This document shows positions 11,333 through 24,325 of a stretch of 64,000 bases of DNA, piece by piece (within the stretch, counting starts at the first letter, position 1; the number at the start of each line of letters is the position of its first letter). A program made the position numbers and the translations under genes. Source of the DNA: Talinum fruticosum (Eukaryota > Streptophyta > Magnoliopsida > Caryophyllales > Talinaceae); contig JAITYX010000011.1 of the NCBI GenBank assembly GCA_021018815.1, positions 3,734,501 to 3,798,500 on the forward strand, written 5' to 3'. The notes below the pieces were generated by a model. The model worked only from the letters and a program-made list of their open reading frames with translations. It searched no databases and had not been told where the DNA came from.

Positions 11333-14300
11333 TGTAAGATCCGTAATTTTGGGTTAGGTAGTTATATGAGTTAAATTAATTATTTAGCCCTAATTATTTA
11401 AAGTGGGTCGAATGACCAAGATATCTACGTGGTTAGATATTCGTAAATTTATTGAGAAAATTTTTATCAGCTCGCGTAACTATAATTAGTAAAATATATT
11501 AATTCCTTTCTCCAAATTTTCCGGTCGGGCTAGCTAAATAGACCCCAAGACCCTTTATACTTAGGTGTAACCTACGTGATGCTTATCAAAAAAAAAAAAA
11601 AAAAAAGACAAAAAAGAAATGAAAGATGGGCAATTAGATGTTAATAGTATGAAGGAGATTAGTGTTAGGAAGAGGTGTGCTGGCAATTGGTGAAGGAGCC
11701 ACAAGCAAAAGGAAGGAGGAAAGAAATTAAAGGGAAAAGAAAAGAAGAAGGGGTCGGGGAAACGAAGAAGCAGAAACGGAGCGAGGGAGAGGGAGAGGGA
11801 GAGAAGGGAGGATCAGGCGCGAGGCGAGGGCAAGGGCGAGGGCGAACGAAGCACGGCGAGAGAAAGCGAGAGAGAGAGAGAGAGCGAGTGCGCGGGTTGG
11901 AGAAGCGGCCAGAGGCCAGCACACCCAACGGCGAATGAAGGAAGGGCGACCAAGCAAACACAGGGAAAACACCAAGGGGCATGAAGGGGAGGCGAAATCA
12001 AGACCCAAAGAGAGGAACAAGCGCGAGGGTCGAGAGAGGCGGCCGGCGAACCGGAAGATGGCGACCGGCGAGCAAAAGCAAGCGACGAACAAAGAGGAGA
12101 GGGAATGAAGAGGGCGAGACAGAGACCGGGTAAGAGGAACAGAGGCCAACGAATTGAGGCAGGCGAGGGAGAGAACTCAAAAGGTCGGGAACCGGGAAGA
12201 GGGGACCGAACTAGAAGCGAGAGGAAAGTGAGAGACCAAGAGAGACCGAGCAAGAACCGGGCAGAGAAAGAGACCGAGACCAAGAGGAGGAAGTAAGAAA
12301 GCCCAAAATCAATTCCAAACCCTAGAATCCGAGGTGGGTAGTCTCATACTCTAAACTATTAGTAATTTCGAAACCCAAATGGATTTATTGTAATTACTGA
12401 GTTTGTTGTGAATACCGAATGTTTGTGCTATTGAACGAGTTTAGTAGGTGTTTCAGATTGAATTAAGAACTTAGAATGTGTTAGGGCTGAATTAGGACAT
12501 GAGAGGATTTACTTGGGTTACGTAGTTAAAGTTGAATTGGGAAGAATAAGCTAAATTGAAGATGTGTGGGTTTAAGTATTTAATGTCGAATTGTTATGTG
12601 CCTAATGAATTTGAAGGTTTGAGTTGGTATTAATGAGATTAGAATGTTAAATTGAGGTATGAAGATTTACGGTGATATTGTAATGGGCAGATTGAGATAG
12701 AAAGAAATTGTTGCGGGTTCCGTTCGTTAGTAGGAGCTGAGTATAGATTACTAGAAATGAAAGCGAAGATAATTCACTATAATTAAATTGAATAGGAAGA
12801 TTACCTTGATCGTAGAAAAGTGGGTCATGAAGTAGAAATGAAAATTATATGGTTGAATGAGTTCATGAAATCCAATAGTGATTTGGTTACCATGACATGC
12901 TTGTGGACTGGAGTTTTGAAATAGAATTAGGAAGGGTTAGTGTAGAATTAGGAAGGGTTAGTGTTGAATTGAGTTGGAGAGTATACTTATGTTATGAATT
13001 GTAAATCATCATTAGGTTGGGGTGAAACCGTATGAATTCCGAAAGCTTGGGTTTGTAAATATGATGGCTTGAAGTGTAAAAAGGGAATGAGAATTTGTAT
13101 TGAGGATTGATGTTTAGTTGAGGTGCTGGAAAGTGATAAATCGCTATTATAATGCTTGGTGTGTAGTTACTCCTGAATCGGTGAATACTATGACTCGAAT
13201 GTGGAATATAGAGGAGGAACGGGAAATTGGAATATCAAGGGAATATGTATCCATGTGGATCGATTTGTGGTATTGAAAACAAAGTACGATGAGAACTACT
13301 TATATAGAAATAGGAGACTCATGCTTGAGTAGAATATGGGTGAATACGAGTAGATGTTAGATACTTGTGTGAATACTTGAATAAATATGCTACCTGTGGA
13401 TGTTGAACCTTAACATGGAAATACTTGGCTTGTAAAAGCAACTTGATTCCAAACGCCTTTCGGAGATTAGTTTTGAAAGAAGTTCTATATTTTATGCAAA
13501 ATAATCCTTGAATGCAATTTCTTGAGAACTGCCTTTCAAACGTGAATATGTTTAAAGAAGCGAAACTTATTTGAGAAAGTGAATCAGATTTGAGAAAGTG
13601 AATTTATAAGGGTGGCACGTGGTGTCATATCTTCCTTGGTATTAAACCAATTTGAGAAAGCTGTTTGAAGCGAGATATGATGAATGATTATGTGCAAATT
13701 GTTTTGAATCGACTTGGTTAAGGATCGTTTAGCATACTCGAAGGGTTCGAATTGGGGTCGTCATTCGTGAGGATGCTTGGCTAGAAACTTCGAGGGAAGG
13801 ATTCTAACAGGGGTCCTACGGTATCGGGATGCCCGATCCGAGACATCCTAGAAGAGAGGTCCCGGGAGCCTTTTGTTCGGTGGTCGCACCCAGGAAATTA
13901 TGAAGTGCTAGTTCGAATCCCCGAAGGCCCAAAAAGTTGATTCAATTTAAAAAGAATTGTGATGAGTGTGAAACTGCATTCTAAATAATTAAAGTTTTGT
14001 GATCCATGTGTGACAATTGATTTCAAAGGATTTCATTGAAAAGTATATAGATTTGTATTATGTTACTATGCTTTCGCCGATTCCATTGTTATGAGTAATA
14101 TGTGTAAAGAATTTCCATTTTAAGAGTGTGAGACTTCGATGAGCCCGTGGTTTATTGCTCACCCTACAAATTTCCCCCTTTTCCCTTCCGAGTGTTGCAT
14201 GTACACTCTCAAGAGATGTATGCGGTACGTAACGTATTCGGGACTCCCGCTTATTGTTGTGTGCGGTTTGCTAAGTGATTCAAGTGACAGGACGTGCATT

Positions 14301-14681
14301 TCTTTTGATGTGTTGTACTTTTAATTTAGTTCATAAAGTTGTACCAGATATATAGTGAACCATCTAGACTGTTTTCGGTTTATCGCATGATTGGTTGGAC
14401 TCCGGTGTATGGCCATTGAGTTGTATACTCCGAGCGTGTGGCTCGTTGAGTTTTATTATGATTTTTATGCAGGTTTTTAAGGCTTTAAGCCTAAGGGTTA
14501 GACCATATTTCAAATGGAACTCTTCCGAAATTTTTTTAAACCTTCTAACCCTTATGGAAAATTACCTTCCTTACCTTTAAGTTGAGTTTAGATAGCCAAA
14601 CCAACACCTGAAAGAGCCTTAGGGGTTCCTTTGATGAACTTTGGCGATGTAATATTCCCGGGGGTGTTTTGGGGTATTATA
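11333..14681. mobile_element. 3.35-kb LTR-like insertion without coding capacity
   Basis: The sequence begins TGTAAGATCC, ends GGGGTATTATA and is flanked by a 5-bp direct repeat AGTTA (11328-11332 and 14682-14686). CACTA B has the uninterrupted site (AATTATGATCC at about 32955). TG at one end, near-complementary terminal bases and a 5-bp duplication point to an LTR, either a solo LTR of a large-LTR Ty3 lineage or an internally deleted element. Inside are a GA-rich, GC-richer block (11660-12300) and long AT-rich stretches. I found no gag-pol motifs and no second LTR. ORFs in the GA-rich block are compositional shadows. Confidence 0.7.
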
Positions 14682-15920
14682 AGTTATGATCCTTTTTGAA
14701 GCCCGAAATGTTGATTTCCTGTTCTTCCGCTACTTTGGGAAAGTTCTCAACCCATTATTTTATTTCTTCCCCGTATATCGATGAGGAGGACCCGATCGTA
14801 CGGTTTTTCCTTTTCTAAAAGTCGTGGACGCATGACCTCGTGGCAAAAACCACCGATGGAAATCAAATCATGAAAATTTTCAACCATTAGTAAGCTTCAA
14901 TGCTTTTTGTTGATTCATACATACCGGACATGACATGGCACCATGAGTACTCCATCCGGACAACATACCGTATGCTTGGGAAATCATTAATGGTCCACAT
15001 CAACGCAACCTTCATGAGAAATTTCTCACCTTTTGAGATATCATATGTTTTCACACCATCTTCCCATAGTGTTTTCAACTCGTCAATAAGAGGCTGTAAG
15101 TACACATCAATTTTATTTTTCAGATTTGTAGGCCTTGGTATGATGCATGTTAAGAACATATAAGGCGTTGTCATGCATAATTCGAGGGTAAATTATAGAG
15201 CATAACAACAATTGGCCAGATTGAATAAAACCTTGAAGGTTGGGTGAATGCATTAAATCTAATAACGCACAAACCAAGTCTAATATTTCTAGGCTCATTG
15301 GCAAAATCGGGGTAAACTTTTATCAAAATGTTTCCATGCTTCACTATTTGAAGGATGACAAAGGACACCATCCTCTTTTATATTCTCATAATGCAATCTC
15401 ATGTACTCGGCTATGGTTTTTGAAGCAAATAAGCGCTGAAGTCTTGGTAATAATGGCAAGTACTGCATCAAACGGAGTCCTTGAGGTTTTTCCTCGTCTT
15501 TGCCTTTGACGTGTCTATCATGACCATAAAACTTACATGATTCAAGATTAATGTCCTCTTTGTAGAACAACATGCAACCTTTCCGACAACAATCAATTTT
15601 TGAACATCCATCCCAAGATCTTTAATGACCTTTTTTTCATGGTGAGTGCTATGAGGAACTTGGTTTGCGGGGGACAAATCTCCTTCATAAATTGTGCAAT
15701 CACATTAAAGCAATTTTAAGGCATGTTGTAGTAGGACTTGATGCTCAATAGTCTAACGGTTGCGAGACGGCTCGAGTGTGAGTTCACTTCCTTCCCATAA
15801 AGGTTGTTGTGCGGCCTCAAGCATATTAAAGAAAAATTTGGCATTGGTATTTGGAGGCTCACTTGTAGAGCCTTGATTTTCCATTATGGTATCTGTCACC
15901 ATATCATTCATACGGTCGAC

Positions 15921-16823
15921 TAGGGGTGAGCACGGTCGACGGGTACCACGGAACCGGACCGGAACCGGTCAAACGGGTAAGGTTCTGGAACCGGAACCGG
16001 TCAAACGGGTAAGGGTAAGGTTCCTAAAATTTAGGAACCTGTCAAATGGGTAAGGGTAAGGTTCCTAAAATGAAACCACTGGAACCGGAACTCGGAACCC
16101 GGAACCTGTTTAGACAGGTTCTAGAACCGTGGGCACCCGAATCCGTTACTAAAATTTTCAAAATTTTCAGTTTTGAGGCCCATGAAATTTTTACTTTTGA
16201 ATTTCTAATGTGTGGCCCAACTTATTAGAAACCCTAATCTCCTTCCTCCTCGTCATTTCGCGTTGCTCCATTTCGCGTTCCTTTATTTCGCCTCTCTCGC
16301 GTTGCTCTGCTCTCTCTTCCCTCGCGTTGCTCTGCTCTGCTCTCTCTCTCTGCTGGTGCTCATTGACTCGCATTGCTCTGCTCTCTCTTTCTCTGCTGCT
16401 GCTCGTTGACTCGCGTTGTCCGCTCTCTCGACGAATCGAACTTCATTTCGCGTTGCTCTGCTCTGCTCCTTCATTTCGCGTTGCTCTGCCCTTTCTCTGC
16501 TCGCTGCTCGTTGACCTCCTCCCGAGTCCTCGTCGGCGTTGATGTCGCCTCCTTCCTTCCTCCTACTCCCGAGTCCCAACTCTCCCTTGCGGCTTCGTCC
16601 TCATCGGTGTTCTCATTACAAAATAGGTAATTTCTTAATATCTTGTTGTAAATAGGGTACCACTGGAACCGGAACCGGAACCCGAGGATAAGGGTAAGGT
16701 TCCTAAAATTCAGAACCGGAACCCGAGGGTAAGGGTAAGGTTCCTAAAATTTAGGAACCGGTCAAACAGGGTAAGGGTAAGGTTCCTAGTTTTGGTACGA
16801 GGTACCGGAACCGCTCACCCCTA
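15921..16823. mobile_element. Nonautonomous hAT element inside CACTA A
   Basis: Terminal inverted repeats TAGGGGTGAGCACGG and its inverse, flanked by a perfect 8-bp duplication CGGTCGAC (15913-15920, 16824-16831). Subterminal regions are packed with GGAACCGG and GGTAAGG repeats. The middle (16200-16630) is a CT-rich segment with TTTCGCGTTGCTCTGCTC repeats that produces long but meaningless ORFs on both strands. No transposase. CACTA B holds the empty site near 34203. Confidence 0.92.
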
Positions 16824-18180
16824 CGGTCGACATTTGATTCTTCATCGCCGTAGTTCATATGATTGGAGCCACTTTTGTTATACATATTGGAAGTCATACC
16901 ACCATCCTTATATAAATGAGGATTTATTTCTCCATGACTTGTCTAATACCAATAGTTTGGAAGAAAAACTATATTGATAAAGGTATAACTTAACTTCTTC
17001 GGGGATCCTTGTACTTCGATTTTTGCATTTACGACATGGACACCTATATTCTTGATTGTGTACAAATTCTAGTTGACTTCTAGCATGTGCATCAAACTCA
17101 TCAACCCTGTTTAAAAACTCTTGTCTATACCCAACTCTACTAGGTAATAACCTACGGTACATGCATCTACGATGCATAGGCTCGTCCATATATATATATT
17201 CCGATTGACATTTAACAATTTATTCAATTATTAGTTATTGATAAATGAAAATTATATCATGATTACCTTTCTTTAATTTAATGAATATAATATATAATCA
17301 TTATGTATTCAACATATTTTGGTAAACATAAATTTCTTTAATTATTTCTATATTTTACTCCTACTTATTAATTCATCATCAAACTAACCATACCTAATAT
17401 GTATAAATCAACTCACATAGATAATATTCATAATAACATTATTTCAAAATTTACAACAATAAGATATGAAGATAATTTTACTCCTAATTTCACACAATTA
17501 AGCACAATCTATTTTTAAGTTGTCAAAAATCTAAAAACATATAAATAATCCACAAATAATTGCACAATTGCACATAAATCACAAACATATGAATATAAAT
17601 CATAAATATAAATCACAATTGCACAATTAAGCACAAACACAAAATTTTCTTTCAACTTCAACAATTTCTTTCAACAAATTTCAACTCATATACCACAAAC
17701 AACACAACTTTATTCAGGGAGATTATAACTCATTAATTCAATGCTTTTCTCACTTCGCACGTATTGGACTTCCCTATTCATTCTACATAGAGGGGTAACC
17801 AAGGAGATTAAGAGCATCTATAGGAATTTTTATGGGGCGAGTCCTTAACTTATGGTAAAATCCCCCCCAATAACATGGGGTGTGGTTTGTAAACCTAAAG
17901 GAGTTGGTTGTTTAGGGATAAAAAATTGTCAAATATAGAATCAAGCTGCATTTGTAAAGCATCTATGTTGTATCACAACAAATAAAGAATGTTTATGGGT
18001 TAAATGGATTAATGAGCTCTATATTAAAGACAACACCATCTGGATTGTAGGCTTAGCTAGCCACATCTCTTGGTATTGGAGAAAGATTTTGAAACTCAAA
18101 GATACATTTGTATTAGGATAAATGATAGAATATAGAAACACCATGCTTCTAGTACTTATTCAATCTCTAGTGGTTATAAG

Positions 18181-19617
18181 TAGCGCTGGCAAAAAGCCGA
18201 CCGACTCGAATATCCGAATTTGTCCGACCCCAAAAAATCGAATTTGGTCACAAATTTTTTGACCGAATTTAAAACTTGGTCATTCGAGACATGTCCAAAT
18301 ACAAAAACGGGTCGGGTTCGGGTTGTGAGAGGAGAATTTGGGTTGTCCAAATTTTTGAAGAAATTCGGGTTCGGACAAATTCGGACAATCGGATCGTCCG
18401 AACCCCGAATGTTCAATGTGTAAAAAATTGGGCTAGGTTCATTGGGCTAAAAAAATAAAATGGGCAGCAACACTTTTTAATTTGGATATTTAAATAAACC
18501 TTTTGAGCTGCCCAAATGTGATGTTCGGGCCCGACTTTAAAAAAAACCCTAGATCGACAATGTTCCCATTCTCCAACCCCGAGTATAAAATATAAGAAAC
18601 CCTAATTTCATTACTTCGACCTTCCGTATTTTCCGGACTCTCTTGAGTATCCACACCACCACCTCCCTCTCTTCTACGCCAACGCCACCACCGCCCTCTC
18701 TTCCACACCTCGCTCTCTTCCACGCCAATGCCACCACTTCCCCGCCTTCCACGCCAATGCCACCACCTCATTGTCTTCCACTCCACTACCTCCACCTTCT
18801 CCACCCTCCAAATCGACGCCCTTTCCCTCTAGTATCACCCCCTCCATCCTTAATCGATTCCTCATTTTTTCTCTCCAGTCACCGGATTTCTTTGTCCAAG
18901 TTATCTTGTCGCCGGATTTCTCTCTCTCTTTGCCTTGGTTCATGTTTTACAGACCTTCGATTTCTCATTTTTTGCCATCTACATAGTAGATCAAAGTCAT
19001 TTGGCAAGCATCACGAGCGTTTCTAAGTAGATCAAAGTCCTTGTCGTTGTTCGTTGCTTTACTCCAAAAGGTAATTTTTTTGGGGCAAGTTTGCTGCTTT
19101 GAGGTTCATCTTTCCGGAGAGCCAGCTTGCAGTGTTTCTAATCTGTAGATTTATTTTTGGAGCAGACAGATTTAACAAATTCTCTTAACTTAACAATATT
19201 TCCAATTGTTGTGATTATTACTATTGTTTATTATGCTTGGATGGTTGTAACTTTAAATTTAACTAATATTGTACTCATACTTGTTTGTATGGGGTGATTT
19301 TTATTTATTTGTTCATGATGTGCTTGTAATATATATATTTTTTTTTCGCAAAAAGTAGGTAAAATAAATTTTAAGTATCTTACATAAAAAGTCGGGGACT
19401 TGAAACTTTATCTTTTAAGTCTTCATTAATAGCTATTTATACCAGAAATTAAAACATAAATTCCGTCAAACGGACAATCGGATTTGATCATCGAACATTC
19501 GGGTCGAGTTCGGGTTAGGAAAGTCGTCCGAATTGAAATTCGGACAATGTTTGGGTAAGGGTGATGTCTAAATTGACTAAATCCGATAAGACCCGAACCC
19601 AAATTTTTGCCGCGCTA
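18181..19617. mobile_element. Nonautonomous hAT element, 1.44 kb
   Basis: Perfect 8-bp target duplication GTTATAAG (18173-18180 and 19618-19625). Termini TAGCGCTGGCAAAAA and, inverted at the far end, TAGCGCGGCAAAAAT. Subterminal regions contain repeated TTCGG/CCGAA and GGGTTCGGG words. The middle has a CT-rich segment (18640-18970) that gives long compositional ORFs on both strands, with no transposase domain. Its subterminal sequence is related to that at 53290-53445 and 54170-54390. Confidence 0.92.
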
Positions 19618-21839
19618 GTTATAAGTGGTTGGAAGGACATTAGGGGAATATTCAAATTGCTCAAATCATTTTGTAACACCCCAATCTAGCGTAGTCAAAT
19701 GCGTTATCGCCATAAATTTGGACACCCATTAGGCTATCTTAACTTCTTAACCCTAAACATTCAATAGTGAATTGCAGCAGTGTCTTTTCTAAAATTCGAA
19801 CTCGAAGCCGGACGAAGTACTTCTAAAAATGCTACTTATATTCACACTTAACAATCTTATAAATTCCACAAAAATACATCCTACCTTTTATTTACGAATA
19901 TAGTCTAAAATATAAACATGGACCGCCTTACTAGTCGAGGTCATCAAAATGTCGTTAAGTGTTAATCTTCTTAGATATTTCCTCAATCCCTTTAATTTAC
20001 AAAACTTGAAAAAATGGTGAGGTCATGAGCTACTTGAGCCTAGTGAATAATGCTTATATTTCCTGGTGTTACACTTTACTCATCATCCAATTTACACAAA
20101 AGCACATAAACAAGTAATACAAAAAACTTAAATCATAACATGCAACACGTGAAAGTTGGTATATGAACATAATCACGCTTAACAAGTGGAATCGTACATT
20201 CCACATTTATACTCGCTCTTAATATTTCACAAAACACATACATATGTTATAAAACAAGCGATTAGATTAACTCAACCATACTTGTCCCACACCAAGTACG
20301 ATTTAGAGACTCTCGTTTTCACTAAAGTCCCTAAATAGATTGCACTTTTAGTTTATTCAATAAACTAACCATAGTTGTCCCATACCAACCATGTCTTTCG
20401 GCTCTTGGTCTTTCAAAGAAAGCATGGTCCACTAAGTTAGACTAATAACCCGATAATAACTACATCATGCACTGAAACACAATTTCACAAGGTTTCCTAT
20501 CATCATGGATGTAGCGAATATTTATGATCTTACAAATATCATATCATGCTTAGTCATAGTTCAATATATGGATCAAAATCATAATTATGTCATTGACTTT
20601 CTTAATATTAGGGAAATCCACTCATGATCAACACAAAGAAGTATCACGAAACACAAGGGTCATAAATATATCCTGGTGGATCGATCGAAGCCATTACAAG
20701 ATATCAACTAAGGACCCATTACTCTAGAGAACGTAGATGCCTAAAATCACAAATTGTGGAACCATAATTCACATTCCGGTGGACTGACCGAAGCCATCAC
20801 AAGATTCAATTAGGGACCCACATAGATCACATAATACACAAGTCGAAAATCACACCCTAGTGGATTGGTAAAACCTTTACAACCAGGTGACCTGAAACAA
20901 GCAAAAACAAACTATTTCTATAGCCATAGCTATAGAGCGTAATACATAAGCAATAGTTCTATGCAGACATGAACTTCATTCCCCTTTTTAAACATAGTTT
21001 TGGCATGTCTTAAATTCATATATTATCATATTTCTTTCAAGAAAACACATATTCACATCTTGCATTAATAAATTTGTCATGATGTACATAGTCACAAACA
21101 CGCATGAAATTTATTTTAACACTTTCAAAATTATTTCTATAAGTGTGCATATTCCATTTATAGTTTACTTTACTGGTGTCATTCTTCATAGTAATCACGA
21201 AATCACCTAACAAATTGGAAACATATAATAAGTCCATATTTAACATAAATCGGACAATTTTACTTAGATATTCATAACTCAAAATCTACTTATCCAAAAT
21301 TCGAGAAAATTTATAGTTAATTAGCATATAACATATAGAAGACACATTAAAATTTTCGTATTTTTAATGCATCCAGTAATTTGTAAAAATTCAAATAGTA
21401 AAGAAAAATAGGCTATAATTCAAAATTAACATCTAAATTCAACAATTACTATTCTTCTTAACCAAGTTCATGCCATTTTTTTATATAATAATACATATAA
21501 GATTAGCATACATCTCATGCTCTTCAATCATAAAAAATCATAATTCAATTATAGCTTCCAAATAATCGAATAAATCACAATAAAAAAAAAAACTCGCGGT
21601 CCAAGCCCAACACACACACAAAATGTGCAGCTCAAAACACAACATGTTAAAAAGGGATTCAAACCCCTGACCTCTTTGATAACAACCCAATACTCCTATC
21701 AACAGCCAACTTACAACTTTCTAATTTATTTTATAAAAATAATAATATGTAATATCCGTATATGAAATAAAATCAGCCACATGGATATTTTTTGCTACAC
21801 TTTTTTAGTTTTCACTTTTTAAAAAATAAATTTACTATG

Positions 21840-22860
21840 ATTCAAATTTGAATATTCACTAAAAAAAATCATAATATTTACTAAAAAAATAAATCTAATA
21901 TTCACTAAAATTGGTTTGGTGTTTAATAAAAAAATATTAATGTTCACTTAAATTTACTTTAATATTCATAAAAATATACTAAATACTAAACACTAATCTA
22001 TTATACACTAATAACTAATATATTATACACAAAATATCGTTGTAATCTGCAATAGAAAATTAAAACTAATGACATTATTTTTCATATAAACCTTAACACT
22101 AAATGTTGATATGTCGTATTCACTAAATAACGTTCTATTGTACACTAAAAGACTAAAACTAATAAGTTAACAATCTACTTGATATAAACCTCAACACTAA
22201 ATAATGTTTTCTCATATACTAAATAATATTGTAACATGCACAAAAAAACTAAAGTTGATTTGATAGTGTTCTTGAGATAAACATCAACACTAAACATTAA
22301 TCTATCATACACTAAATATTAATCTATCATACACTAAATAACGTTCTAATGTACACTAAAATTTAAAAAATAAAACTATAGATTTAAAACCACAATGTTC
22401 TAGATTTAATGTTCAACACTCGAACACCGATGTATAATATACTAAACGACATTCTCAAATACACTAAAAAGTATAATTTTAAACCGAAACTACTATAATG
22501 TTGATGTACACTAAAAATTAAAAGCTAAAATCACATATCTAAAGTTCAACACTAAATTTTATTATGTCATACACTAAACAATGTTCTAATATACACTAAA
22601 AATAAATTAAAAAAATTAAACACTACGCAACAATGCACTAAAGATCACTAAACACTATTCTAATATACACTAAATTGCTTGATATAAAACACTAAATATT
22701 ATAATAAAAACACTAAACATTGTACTAAAAAACACTAAATACTTGTACAACAATACACTAAAGATCATTAAAAATATAATATGTGTAACACTAAATGACA
22801 AACACTAAACACTATTCTAACATACACTAAAATGCTTGATAGAAAACACTAAACATTATA
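21840..22860. repeat. ACACTAAA-rich degenerate repeat tract
   Basis: The octamer ACACTAAA or a one-base variant recurs dozens of times at irregular 15-60 base spacing, often as TATACACTAAA or AACACTAAACA. The tract resumes at 24320-24540 after the nested element. It is extremely AT-rich and non-coding. Confidence 0.85.
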
Positions 22861-24325
22861 CCTATCGATTCAAGCGGGCGGATTAAATACGGGTTGAGTG
22901 TATTTGGGTTCGAGTAAAATATTTGTTGGGTGTATTTCGAGTTCGGGTAAAATATGAGTGGTCGTATATCGGGTTATACGGATTTCGGATTGAACCAACG
23001 GGTTTAGAGCTCCTTTTTAATCCAATATTTACCTTTTTATCAATTGAAAAAAGTTTGTATATTTTGTACTTTAAAATTGTTCGTAGTTTATTAAAAGTAT
23101 AGTGATTATATTTTTTAAAAAAATATTTAACAAATCAAAATATATTTTATAATGTGAGCATCATATGAGTTCAATCAGCTTTTCCTTCTCTGAATACTAA
23201 ATAAACAAATTTTACGTTTTATTGATTTATATTGAGTTACTAACTAAGGAACATATAAATGCTAAAATGACCAATTGTTTTTTTAATTAAATAAAATGCC
23301 TTCAATAATCAAATAAACTGCCAACTTATACAAATAAAATTACATAACAAGTCATAATCCAAAACAAATGCATTAAACAAGTTACAAAACATGAGCTCAG
23401 GTCAAGAAAATAAACCTATTTTTTTATTTTAATTGAAGGATATAACATTTTTCAACAACTTGAACATCTAATCAAAATTTACATACATTCACTATTTAAT
23501 TATATAATTGAGGTAGAAAATTTTAGAGTTTTTAACGAGATCATTGCCATTGTAACCCTCCCTCCCCTCCCCCTCCCATTATTGAGAGCAAAAACTTAGT
23601 TTGATATTGTTCGAGTCTCAATTTTTTTATTTCTCAAATGTTTAACAATCAATGGTCAATAAAGCATCAAAGCATTGTATATGAATAGCGAAGCAAAAAC
23701 AGTGAGAAGGAGCAGCGACCCAGCTACTTCGAGCCAAAAGAGATGGCGAGCTTCCCAAGACCACCAACATTATGTCGACGCGACACCATTAAATGGAACT
23801 TGAAGAGCAGAGCAACAAACCCGGATAAATATGAGAATGTAAGAGTGAGAGACGAAAAGCACGAACATTGTAGTTAGTGTGGGCAAGGACAACAATGGAG
23901 ATGATGGCACAATACTTGTCAAGCCACACCATACAATGACTGAGGAGGGGGAGAGAGGGAGAGAGAGGAAAAGATGAAAGGCGAAAGAGATGAGAAGGCT
24001 GAATGGAAATGTAGCCTTTTAGGGTTTTACAATTATTATATATAAAGCCCAAAGATTTAATATCCCACCTTCCGATTCCATCCAACTCAACATTAAAATT
24101 CAAGATGGCCTAATTCTTTTAATACCCCGCCTTCCCAGGCCTCGCCCAATTCACAACTTAAAATTCAAGCATCCGACCCGTTCGGTCGACCCGACCCGAT
24201 CCGCCCAAACCCGAAAATTTTCGGATTTTCGAGTTCGTTTACTTTCGTATTTCAGGTCAAATTTCCTTATCCAAAACCCAAATTTTTCTAGGCGGGTTCA
24301 GGTCGGATTGATTATTGTCGGTCTA
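22860..24325. mobile_element. Nested nonautonomous element in the ACACTAAA tract
   Basis: A 1.46-kb island interrupts the ACACTAAA tract. Both ends carry repeated CGGGTT/GGGTTCGGGT words in inverted arrangement, as in the hAT elements of this window. The termini ACCTATCGATTCAAGCGGGC and (reversed) ACCGACAATAATCAATCCG are only partly similar. The middle holds a promoter-like and CT/GA-rich segment (23690-24000). I found no reliable target duplication, so the superfamily is uncertain. Confidence 0.5.

Larger units (their letters stand above)
9270..17189 (-). pseudogene. TNP2-like (TNPD) CACTA transposase of element A, interrupted
   Basis: Domains in order on the minus strand: transposase-associated zinc domain starting MDEPMHRR with CPCRKC (17189-16990), Tnp2 transposase blocks (15573-14900), DUF4218 (11000-10360, ICEW-type and MEHL.VHLA motifs partly visible), DUF4216 remnant (about 10000-9600) and an acidic C-terminus cut short by a stop at 9407. 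The transposase is split by the hAT element at 15921-16823 and the 3.35-kb insertion at 11333-14681. Many frameshifts are seen against copy B. It cannot encode a functional transposase. Confidence 0.8.
6496..17715 (-). mobile_element. CACTA (En/Spm) element A, 5'-truncated and interrupted
   Basis: Its gene order and sequence match CACTA element B at 28246-36189. On the minus strand lie a TNP2-like gene (right) and a TNPA-like gene (left), followed by AGCGACGG subterminal repeats (6517-6770). The left terminus aligns over 30 positions with the right terminal repeat of B, but the outermost bases have changed to GAGTG. The right (5') end of the element, including promoter and terminal repeat, is missing: similarity stops near 17715, where a LINE fragment begins. 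Two later insertions, an LTR-like element (11333-14681) and a hAT element (15921-16823), split the TNP2 gene. Numerous stops make it inactive. Confidence 0.85.

Noticed and set aside
11665..12296. Long overlapping ORFs on both strands in a GA-rich block
   Set aside because: All frames are open because of composition (Arg/Glu/Gly on one strand, Ser/Pro/Leu on the other). No conserved motif; it lies inside the 3.35-kb LTR-like insertion.
13800..13925. tRNA-like segment (GGTTCGAATCC-like word near 13910)
   Set aside because: Only a B-box-like word; no cloverleaf can be drawn and no A box at the right distance.
16191..16630. ORFs of 60-110 residues on both strands
   Set aside because: They come from repeated TTTCGCGTTGCTCTG units in the middle of a hAT element and have no domain.
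18490..19026. Pro/Thr- or Gly/Trp-rich ORFs on both strands
   Set aside because: CT-rich core of a hAT element; composition only.
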